Positions 43,301 through 55,300 of a stretch of DNA of 64,000 bases are shown here, piece by piece. The notes under the pieces were generated by a model. That model did no database searches, was not told the origin of the DNA, and saw nothing but the letters and a program-made list of their open reading frames with translations. This DNA comes from Lamellibrachia columna (taxonomy: Eukaryota; Annelida; Polychaeta; Sabellida; Siboglinidae), in assembly GCA_963662155.1 (NCBI GenBank), contig OY759265.1, positions 58,709,220 through 58,773,219 of the forward strand, in the 5' to 3' direction. The translations under genes were made by a program, and so were the position numbers. Every line of letters starts with the position of its first letter. Position 1 is the stretch's first letter.

Positions 43301-46300
43301 CGAAAAAGTCACTAGTATATTTGTCTTTTTTAAACGCCAAAGCAATTTTTTACTTGACATGAAGCCAAGAGCAAGGCGTCCCTAGAGAACTACGTGGATC
43401 GCGTGGTATTTTAGGATTTTTCTGCCGAATATGCATAAACTTTACTCGTATTCTGATATAGTAACCATATTTTATATCTCCGAAAAACCGGGGAATTTTC
43501 CGTTTTTAAGTGGACATTAAAGTTTTATTGAATTGAATACACAAGCACGTTTCAGGGGAAACCGCCGCCAGCCGGTTACAACCGGTTTGAGGCGCTACGC
43601 ATGGCAGCCATATACAGTCCGTTAACACGGTGATAATCGCATCTAAGCTAAACTGAGAGAGAGACATATACCATGTCGAGCTCCCAAGAATTAAGGATTC
43701 TGACCGATTCATCTAATCATGGAAATCTAACATTCCAACGCTTCGGGATAAAAATCTAGGATCCTCAGAAGCACGGGAATGCACGCTAAATTCACGACTG
43801 TCGTTTGAAAGGATGGAAACGTAGCCGTCAGAGGGAGCCACATGCAGCTCTAGTTGGGAGCAAGTGATTTTAGCACGAGCAGTATACCGCTCCGTGGATG
43901 ACTGATTAGCGCTAGCAATAGGGAGTGAGAGCGATTGCTCTCCTAAAAACCATACCCTGCATAATTTGCCACGATTATCAGAGAATATAGGCTGGCACAA
44001 ATGTTTAAATTTAATAATAGTATAGTGCCAAATAAGGTGCGCATAGGGTGGCATTTTTCATCAAATAATTAGGCGTATATGGACACTTATTCGGCACTCA
44101 AGAGTACTTGATAGCAGTACACATGTCAGTGGGACTGAGCAGAATCTGTGACAAATGCTACCGATGGCATGAAATCAGTGTACAACAATACGATTTATGT
44201 TCTTGTAAGAAAATTGTAATTGTGATAGAGTTGTGTTTCGTAGGGAGCCTAGTGACCTCTACTTAGAATGACAGAGATGGACAGGGAGGAACAGAGAGAG
44301 ACAGACACAGACAGACAGAGAGAGTCCAGAGTAGTGAACAATGGACCAAATGAGTGTATCTTGGAAGTTCTCGTGCAGTACGAACACTGACATGCAATGT
44401 CTAGTCTGCTCGGGGAGTATCATGTCATTGCCTACAAAGAAATGTACAGCAGCGAACAGCACAATATGACCAACAGGAAGTGGAAGCGGATGTAGAGACA
44501 CTGTTCGTAGCCCTCACGTACCGGAATTAATTCAATACAAACACTCAATACTCTAATGTGCAATGATGTAGGGCCGAAGGACAGAATGGAGACTATGCCA
44601 TGGACTACAAGCGAATGGAGCACCAATACATGCAACTTTCCCAGTGGCGGACCAACACAAATTGAGCAAACAGAACATTCATTGACATGACATCAAGGCC
44701 TACGACCAGGACTATAGGTTATATACCGCCTTTCCCGGTATACAATGTCATCCTACACCGTTAGTAGTTAGAAACATAATATGACGTCTACATGATAGCT
44801 TTATGTGCAGATACTATGAACGAGATATTAATGAAAAACAGATGAGCCGTTTGAATCAGACAGATACCATTTAGAACTGACAACCTATGGTTGTAGGAAA
44901 CGTCACTGCTGCCAATGCACTAAAGGGATTAATATGCACATGGCAGCGATGCTTACTCGTGGTGGTCTGGAGCCTTGCCGAGCTTCTTTAGGTTCATCTC
45001 TCGGAAGTATAGGGATGAACGGACTTCGTTCTCAAAGGTGTCGGTTTCAAGGAAGGTGAACTTTAAAAAACACAATATTCTTCATGAGGTTGCACTGGTG
45101 ATACTTCTCCAATTTATACATCAGCTATGACCATGCAACATGTCTATCACTTTTCTTTACAATGGTTCACTGCGGTATTAATGAAAATACAGCACCCACC
45201 GAACAATGGCTAATATCTGTCACGCCTCCTTACAATGTGGTGTTTTCTGACAATACATGAAATGGCATATAGTTCTACCGCCAATACTGACCTTTGGAAT
45301 TTCATTGTACTAATGTTAATATCATGTAATCGTTGTGCCGATTTGTCAATTAATGTCATAAATTAAGCTGAGCTGTGTATTTTCTTTACATTTTTTTCAC
45401 TACGTTACAACGCCTAAACTACCCTCTGAAATTGCACATGCTGGTGATACAATAATATATTTTTATATAGATATATTTTACTAGGTTATCAATTAAACCA
45501 TGAAATTGTATTTCTATAAATTTATGTTTAGTCAGCAAATATTTGTAATTCCGTACGTTTTCATAGTGTTTGTCCAACTTGGCAGGATTAGTGATGAAGT
45601 CCGGGTAACCGATCATCTGCGAGATGGCTCTAGCTTTCTCCCTGGCTCTTGCCTTTGTCTTATCATCCATCCATGCCACGCGATGAAAGTTCGTAGAAAA
45701 TGTGTCACGTATGCTTCTCAAAATATCCTCAGTCTACAGCATACGTAACACAAGATTTGACCTGAATAGCATGAATAAGTACCTGCACATTACTGATATT
45801 CTGAGAAGTTAGCAATACCTTTTAAAATGAGTACAATTACATTATTGTCTTAACAACCTAGTGTAATTTAGCTGCCATTATCTTCTTCGTTGTGATCCTT
45901 GTAAATGTACAAATTACGTAAATACATTAGTGGCTTCAAAGTACAGCTGAAAACCACAACATATTTCAAGCAATTTGAATGGAGGTCAACCACGAAGTGT
46001 AGTCATTCAATGCAAACAAACGTTGTTATTAAGTTTTACTGAACACGGATCTACCTTTTTCTTGTCATTGCTACTGAAATGCTCATCAACAAACAGGGAA
46101 CCAACAGCATACATCATGGTGCCGCTGAGCCGTTCGATGCAACTGCGCCATCTAGGAGTGCCTCCATGCACCCCATACATGGCTGAATCAAATTTCAGCT
46201 TTGCCAAATTAAATGACTGTGGTAGGACAAATTGAAATCCATGAACTATATGCCACACGATATAGTTGGCCAGTGTCCTGTAATGAAACATTCCAAGTTC

Positions 46301-49300
46301 TACCAAGTAACTCCACCAAGCTGGTAATCTATATAATTATGATTAAGTCCACACAGGTGTCTACACACGCGCACATGCCTCAAATCATATTCATAATCAA
46401 AGGTATTCACAACATATTGACAACTGCATTAATTGTCAATGTAACCATACATGTTAAGTTTCAGAACTGCCAATCCAGGAGATTTAGACGTTAATCGGAG
46501 GATCTCGGAAAAACGGGGATTTATACGTAAATTGGAGGGTCTCGGAAAATCAGGGATTTATACGTAAATCGGGTAGTCTCGGAAAATCAGGCCAATCAGT
46601 ACTGGTATTGACCATTTTCTGTTGACTGAGAAAAACATACTCGAGTCAGCCGGAAATAAAACCCAATTAGGCCACGCCGAGTTCGGAAAATAACAGAAAA
46701 AAAATTTGTTTTGGTTTCACTGAAAATCCAGGAGATTGGTTCTTTCCAGGAGATTTGGTGGATTTCCAGGAGTCTCGTAGCGAATGCAGGAGACTTAACA
46801 TGTATGTGTAACTACTATTTTATTTCAGCTTTACTATCTTCTGCTTATATGTTTCACTAACTAGACAGCCTTCATTATTATTCACATTTTATGAAACTGT
46901 CAGAAAGTAACAATTTGTACTTGGACAACAGTTTGGAATGAAATATTGTACAATTTGAGAAGAGCAAAACGACTAATATGTTATGTATAAATTTGAAGAT
47001 GTTCATTTTAGGTCATGGTTCAAATAATATAAGTGCTCACTGATGCTTTAAATAAAAAAAAAATCAACGTACACTTTGGGTGTTACTTTCACTATGTTGT
47101 TCATCTTGGTAAGGTAAGATGGCGCATAGACCAACACCTCTTCAGTTGTGGGTATTTTGCGTCCGAAAGTTTCTTTCAGATAGGCGGAGAGGGTGATCTG
47201 AAACAGATATCAGACATATACAATCGATATTTTACCATACAAGAGTAATTGGCGTCTTTAGGTAAACAAACAGTTTGAGATGTATATATGCTAAGACGTA
47301 AAAGGTAAATCTATTTAAGTAGTGTTTAGGCAAAGCTGATGTTGTGATACCCGCTGTTAAAAGTTGTCAAGCATTGTACTCAATTAATATTATATACTAT
47401 ACTGTTATATATACTATTATATGTATACTATTATACATTACGTGAATGATTTATTGCTTGTATAAAAGAACGTTCCCCAGCAGATATTCACTGTGCGGGT
47501 CACTCACGTTGGACATGATTGTCTGGAGCGCGGCCAGAGATATGCGGTGATATGTCATTCCCGAATCCGTTCGATTTTCTGACTTCACAAAGACCTGTAT
47601 AGTAACACATAGACCATTTACTATTGCAACATATGGGAACTTTTTCTGTCAGGTGTATTTTCGAAAAAGATATTTAATGCGATTCTCACCACAACATCTC
47701 CATATAACCTTTTGTTATCTTACCTAACTTTCGTCACAGTTCTGAGCCTTAATTTGTCTTTTAAGGCCTTAAGACATTTCATCTGCTGCGTCCTTTTAGG
47801 ACCGCTCAAACCGCTTTACACTTCACCCCCTGGCAGACCTGTTCATTCCAAGGCCATCTCAACTTCTCTGGGAAGCATTCAGCCACGTTACAATTACTGC
47901 GTGAAGACTATTCGTTCATATTTCCATCACTGTCTGTATTGCCAGGTACTCATTTATACAGCTGAGTGAACTGGGTGATCAAACTTGCCAAAGGTTCGAA
48001 GCGACTGCATTGGGATTTGAAACCGGGTTCTCTCGATTGAGAGTCCGGCTTTCTAACCAGCATGCCATCGCGCCCTCCTTCCTGTACAGTCATTAACTTT
48101 AGCAGTTTTATTTCCTGCCTCGGCTAGACTGTCCTCCTTCCTGTGCAGTCATTAACTGTAGCCATATTATTTTTGACCTCGGGTAGATTGTCCTCCTTCC
48201 TGTGCAGTCATTAACAGTAGCAGTTTTATTTCTTACCTCAGGGTAGACTGTCCTCCTTCCTGTGCAGTCATTAACTGTAGCCGTTTTATTTCTTACCTCA
48301 GGGTAGACTGTCCTCCTTCCTGTGCAGTCATTGACTGTAGCCGTTTTATTTCTTACCTCAGGGTAGACTGTCCTTCCTGTGCAGTCATTAACTGTAGCCG
48401 TTTTATTTCTTACCTCAGGGTAGACTGTCCTCCTTCCTGTGCAGTTATTAACTGTAGCCGTTTTATTTCCTACCTCAGCTAGACTGTCCTCCTTCCTGTG
48501 CAGTCATTAACTGTAGCCGTTTTATTTCCTACCTCAGCTAGACTGTCCTCCTTCCTGTGCAGTCATTAACTGTAGCAGTTTTATTTCTTACCTCAGCTAG
48601 ACTGTCCTCCTTCCTGTGCAGTCATTAACTGTAGCAGTTTTATTTCCTACCTCAGCTAGACTGCTCCCTTCTGGTGCAGTCATTAACTGTAGCAGTTTTA
48701 TTTCCTACCTCGGCTAGACTGTCCTCCTTCCTGTGCAGTCATTAACTGTAGCCGTTTTATTTCCTACCTCAGCTAGACTGTCCTCCTTCCTGTGCAGTCA
48801 TTAACTGTAGCAGTTTTATTTCCTACCTCAGCTAGACTGTCCTCCTTCCTGTGCAGTCATTAACTGTAGCAGTTTTATTTCCTACCTCAACTAGACTGCT
48901 CCCTTCTGGTGCAGTCATTAACTGTAGCAGTTTTATTTCCTACCTCGGCTAGACTGTCCTCCTTCCTGTGCAGTCATTAACTGTAGCAGTTTTATTTCCT
49001 ACCTCAGCTAGACTGTCCTCCTTCCTGTACAGTCATTAACTGTAGCCGTTTTATTTCCTACCTCAGCTAGACTGTCCTCCTTCCTGTGCAGTCATTAACT
49101 GTAGCCGTTTTATTTCCTACCTCAGCTAGACTGTCCTCCTTCCTGTGCAGTCATTAACTGTAGCAGTTTTATTTCTTACCTCAGCTAGACTGTCCTCCTT
49201 CCTGTGCAGTCATTAACTGTAGCAGTTTTATTTCCTACCTCAGTTAGACTGTCCTCCTTCCTGTGCAGTCATTAACTGTAGCAGTTTTATTTCCTACCTC

Positions 49301-52300
49301 AGCTAGACTGTCCTCCTTCCTGTGCAGTCATTAACTGTAGTAGTTTTATTTCCTACCTCGGTTAGACTGTCCTCCTTCCTGTGCAGTCATTAACTGTAGC
49401 CGTTTTATTTCCTACCTCGGCTAGACTGTCCTCCTTCCTGTGCAGTCATTAACTGTAGCCGTTTTATTTCCTACCTCAGCTAGACTGTCCTCCTTCCTGT
49501 GCAGTCATTAACTGTAGCCGTTTTATTTCCTACCTCAGCTAGACTGTCCTCCTTCCTGTGCAGGCATTAACTGTAGCAGTTTTATTTCCTACCTCAGCTA
49601 GACTGTCCTCCTTCCTGTCCAGTCATTAACTGTAGCCGTTTTATTTCCTACCTCAGCTAGACTGTCCTCCTTCCTGTACAGTCATTAACTGTAGCCGTTT
49701 TATTTCCTACCTTAGCTAGACTGTCCTCCTTCCTGTGCAGTCATTAACTGTAGCCGTTTTATTTCCTACCTCAGCTAGACTGTCCTCCTTCCTGTGCAGT
49801 CATTAACTGTAGCAGTTTTATTTCCTACCTCAGCTAGACTGTCCTCCTTCCTGTGCAGTCATTAACTGTAGCAGTTTTATTTCCTACCTCAGCTAGACTG
49901 TCCTCCTTCCTGTGCAGTCATTAACTGTAGCAGTTTTATTTCCTACCTCAGCTAGACTGCTCCCTTCTGGTGCAGTCATTAACTGTAGCAGTTTTATTTC
50001 CTACCTCGGCTAGACTGTCCTCCTTCCTGTGCAGTCATTAACTGTAGCCATTTTATTTCCTACCTCAGCTAGACTGTCCTCCTTCCTGTACAGTCATTAA
50101 ATGTAGCCGTTTTATTTCCTACCTCAGCTAGACTGTCCTCCTTCCTGTGCAGTCATTAACTGTAGCAGTTTTATTTCCTACCTCAGCTAGACTGTCCTCC
50201 TTCCTGTGCAGTCATTAACTGTAGCCGTTTTATTTCCTACCTCGGCTAGACTGTCCTCCTTCCTGTGCAGTCATTAACTGTAGCAGTTTTATTTCCTACC
50301 TCAGCTAGACTGTCCTCCTTCCTGTACAGTCATTAACTGTAGCCGTTTTATTTCCTACCTCGGCTAGACTGTCCTCCTTCCTGTGCAGTCATTAACTGTA
50401 GCAGTTTTATTTCCTACCTCAGCTAGACTGTCCTCCTTCCTGTGCAGTCATTAACTGTAGCAGTTTTATTTCCTACCTCAGCTAGACTGCTCCCTTCTGG
50501 TGCAGTCATTAACTGTAGCAGTTTTATTTCCTACCTCGGCTAGACTGTCCTCCTTCCTGTGCAGTCATTAACTGTAGCCATTTTATTTCCTACCTCAGCT
50601 AGACTGTCCTCCTTCCTGTACAGTCATTAACTGTAGCCGTTTTATTTCCTACCTCAGCTAGACTGTCCTCCTTCCTGTGCAGTCATTAACTGTAGCAGTT
50701 TTATTTCCTACCTCAGCTAGACTGTCCTCCTTCCTGTGCAGTCATTAACTGTAGCCGTTTTATTTCCTACCTCGGCTAGACTGTCCTCCTTCCTGTGCAG
50801 TCATTAACTGTAGCAGTTTTATTTCCTACCTCAGCTAGACTGTCCTCCTTCCTGTACAGTCATTAACTGTAGCCGTTTTATTTCCTACCTCGGCTAGACT
50901 GTCCTCCTTCCTGTGCAGTCATTAACTGTAGCCGTTTTATTTCCTACCTCAGCTAGACTGTCCTCCTTCCTGTGCAGTCATTAACTGTAGCCGTTTTATT
51001 TCCTACCTCAGCTAGACTGTCCTCCTTCCTGTGCAGTCATTAACTGTAGCCGTTTTATTTCCTACCTCAGCTAGACTGTCCTCCTTCCTGTGCAGTCATT
51101 AACTGTAGCCGTTTTATTTCCTACCTCGGCTAGACTGTCCTCCTTCCTGTACAGTCATTAACTGTAGCCGTTTTATTTCCTACCTCTGCTAGACTGTCCT
51201 CCTTCCTGTGCAGTCATTAACTGTAGCCGTTTTATTTCCTACCTCAGCTAGACTGTCCTCCTTCCTGTGCAGTCATTAACTGTAGCCGTTTTATTTCCTA
51301 CCTCGGCTAGACTGTCCTCCTTCCTGTGCAGTCATTAACTGTAGCAGTTTTATTTCCTACCTCAGCTAGACTGTCCTCCTTCCTGTGCAGTCATTAACTG
51401 TAGCCGTTTTATTTCCTACCTCGGCTAGACTGTCCTCCTTCCTGTACAGTCATTAACTGTAGCCGTTTTATTTCCTACCTCAGCTAGACTGTCCTCCTTC
51501 CTGTGCAGTCATTAACTGTAGCCGTTTTATTTCCTACCTCAGCTAGACTGTCCTCCTTCCTGTGCAGTCATTAACTGTAGCAGTTTTATTTCTTACCTCA
51601 GCTAGACTGTCCTCCTTCCTGTGCAGTCATTAACTGTAGCAGTTTTATTTCCTACCTCAGCTAGACTGCTCCCTTCTGGTGCAGTCATTAACTGTAGCAG
51701 TTTTATTTCCTACCTCGGCTAGACTGTCCTCCTTCCTGTGCAGTCATTAACTGTAGCCGTTTTATTTCCTACCTCAGCTAGACTGTCCTCCTTCCTGTGC
51801 AGTCATTAACTGTAGCAGTTTTATTTCCTACCTCAGCTAGACTGTCCTCCTTCCTGTGCAGTCATTAACTGTAGCAGTTTTATTTCGTACCTCAGCTAGA
51901 CTGTCCTCCTTCCTGTGCAGTCATTAACTGTAGCAGTTTTATTTCCTACCTCAGCTAGACTGCTCCCTTCTGGTGCAGTCATTAACTGTAGCAGTTTTAT
52001 TTCCTACCTCGGCTAGACTGTCCTCCTTCCTGTGCAGTCATTAACTGTAGCAGTTTTATTTCCTACCTCAGCTAGACTGTCCTCCTTCCTGTACAGTCAT
52101 TAACTGTAGCCGTTTTATTTCCTACCTCAGCTAGACTGTCCTCCTTCCTGTGCAGTCATTAACTGTAGCCGTTTTATTTCCTACCTCAGCTAGACTGTCC
52201 TCCTTCCCGTGCAGTCATTAACTGTAGCAGTTTTATTTCTTACCTCAGCTAGACTGTCCTCCTTCCTGTGCAGTCATTAACTGTAGCAGTTTTATTTCCT

Positions 52301-55300
52301 ACCTCAGTTAGACTGTCCTCCTTCCTGTGCAGTCATTAACTGTAGCAGTTTTATTTCCTACCTCAGCTAGACTGTCCTCCTTCCTGTGCAGTCATTAACT
52401 GTAGTATAGTAGTTTTATTTCCTACCTCAGTTAGACTGTCCTCCTTCCTGTGCAGTCATTAACTGTAGCCGTTTTATTTCCTACCTCGGCTAGACTGTCC
52501 TCCTTCCTGTGCAGTCATTAACTGTAGCCGTTTTATTTCCTACCTCAGCTAGACTGTCCTCCTTCCTGTGCAGTCATTAACTGTAGCCGTTTTATTTCCT
52601 ACCTCAGCTAGACTGTCCTCCTTCCTGTGCAGTCATTAACTGTAGCAGTTTTATTTCCTACCTCAGCTAGACTGTCCTCCTTCCTGTCCAGTCATTAACT
52701 GTAGCCGTTTTATTTCCTACCTCAGCTAGACTGTCCTCCTTCCTGTACAGTCATTAACTGTAGCCGTTTTATTTCCTACCTTAGCTAGACTGTCCTCCTT
52801 CCTGTGCAGTCATTAACTGTAGCAGTTTTATTTCCTACCTCAGCTAGACTGTCCTCCTTCCTGTGCAGTCATTAACTGTAGCCGTTTTATTTCCTACCTC
52901 AGCTAGACTGTCCTCCTTCCTGTGCAGTCATTAACTGTAGCCGTTTTATTTCCTACCTCAGCTAGACTGTCCTCCTTCCTGTGCAGTCATTAACTGTAGC
53001 CGTTTTATTTCCTACCTCAGCTAGACTGTCCTCCTTCCTGTGCAGTCATTAACTGTAGCCGTTTTATTTCCTACCTCGGCTAGACTGTCCTCCTTCCTGT
53101 ACAGTCATTAACTGTAGCCGTTTTATTTCCTACCTCAGCTAGACTGTCCTCCTTCCTGTGCAGTCATTAACTGTAGCCGTTTTATTTCCTACCTCAGCTA
53201 GACTGTCCTCCTTCCTGTGCAGTCATTAACTGTAGCAGTTTTATTTCTTACCTCAGCTAGACTGTCCTCCTTCCTGTGCAGTCATTAACTGTAGCAGTTT
53301 TATTTCCTACCTCAGCTAGACTGCTCCCTTCTGGTGCAGTCATTAACTGTAGCAGTTTTATTTCCTACCTCGGCTAGACTGTCCTCCTTCCTGTGCAGTC
53401 ATTAACTGTAGCCGTTTTATTTCCTACCTCAGCTAGACTGTCCTCCTTCCTGTGCAGTCATTAACTGTAGCAGTTTTATTTCCTACCTCAGCTAGACTGT
53501 CCTCCTTCCTGTGCAGTCATTAACTGTAGCAGTTTTATTTCCTACCTCAGCTAGACTGTCCTCCTTCCTGTGCAGTCATTAACTGTAGCAGTTTTATTTC
53601 CTACCTCAGCTAGACTGCTCCCTTCTGGTGCAGTCATTAACTGTAGCAGTTTTATTTCCTACCTCGGCTAGACTGTCCTCCTTCCTGTGCAGTCATTAAC
53701 TGTAGCCATTTTATTTCCTACCTCAGCTAGACTGTCCTCCTTCCTGTACAGTCATTAACTGTAGCCGTTTTATTTCCTACCTCAGCTAGACTGTCCTCCT
53801 TCCTGTGCAGTCATTAACTGTAGCAGTTTTATTTCCTACCTCAACTAGACTGTCCTCCTTCCTGTGCAGTCATTAACTGTAGCCGTTTTATTTCCTACCT
53901 CGGCTAGACTGTCCTCCTTCCTGTGCAGTCATTAACTGTAGCCGTTTTATTTCCTACCTCAGCTAGACTGTCCTCCTTCCTGTGCAGTCATTAACTGTAG
54001 CAGTTTTATTTCTTACCTCAGCTAGACTGTCCTCCTTCCTGTGCAGTCATTAACTGTAGCAGTTTTATTTCCTACCTCAGCTAGACTGCTCCCTTCTGGT
54101 GCAGTCATTAACTGTAGCAGTTTTATTTCCTACCTCGGCTAGACTGTCCTCCTTCCTGTGCAGTCATTAACTGTAGCCGTTTTATTTCCTACCTCAGCTA
54201 GACTGTCCTCCTTCCTGTGCAGTCATTAACTGTAGCAGTTTTATTTCCTACCTCAGCTAGACTGTCCTCCTTCCTGTGCAGTCATTAACTGTAGCAGTTT
54301 TATTTCCTACCTCAGCTAGACTGTCCTCCTTCCTGTGCAGTCATTAACTGTAGCAGTTTTATTTCCTACCTCAGCTAGACTGCTCCCTTCTGGTGCAGTC
54401 ATTAACTGTAGCAGTTTTATTTCCTACCTCGGCTAGACTGTCCTCCTTCCTGTGCAGTCATTAACTGTAGCAGTTTTATTTCCTACCTCAGCTAGACTGT
54501 CCTCCTTCCTGTACAGTCATTAACTGTAGCCGTTTTATTTCCTACCTCAGCTAGACTGTCCTCCTTCCTGTGCAGTCATTAACTGTAGCAGTTTTATTTC
54601 CTACCTCAACTAGACTGTCCTCCTTCCTGTGCAGTCATTAACTGTAGCCGTTTTATTTCCTACCTCGGCTAGACTGTCCTCCTTCCTGTGCAGTCATTAA
54701 CTGTAGCAGTTTTATTTCCTACCTCAGCAAGACTGTCCTCCTTCCTGTACAGTCATTAACTGTAGCCGTTTTATTTCCTACCTCGGCTAGACTGTCCTCC
54801 TTCCTGTGCAGTCATTAACTGTAGCCGTTTTATTTCCTACCTCGGCTAGACTGTCCTCCTTCCTGTGCAGTCATTAACTGTAGCCGTTTTATTTCCTACC
54901 TCAGCTAGACTGTCCTCCTTCCTGTGCAGTCATTAACTGTAGCCGTTTTATTTCCTACCTCAGCTAGACTGTCCTCCTTCCTGTGCAGTCATTAACTGTA
55001 GCCGTTTTATTTCCTACCTCGGCTAGACTGTCCTCCTTCCTGTGCAGTCATTAACTGTAGCCGTTTTATTTCCTACCTCGGCTAGACTGTCCTCCTTCCT
55101 GTGCAGTCATTAACTGTAGCCGTTTTATTTCCTACCTCGGCTAGACTGTCCTCCTTCCTGTGCAGTCATTAACTGTAGCCGTTTTATTTCCTACCTCGGC
55201 TAGACTGTCCTCCTTCCTGTGCAGTCATTAACTGTAGCAGTTTTATTTCCTACCTCAGCTAGACTGTCCTCCTTCCTGTACAGTCATTAACTGTAGCCGT

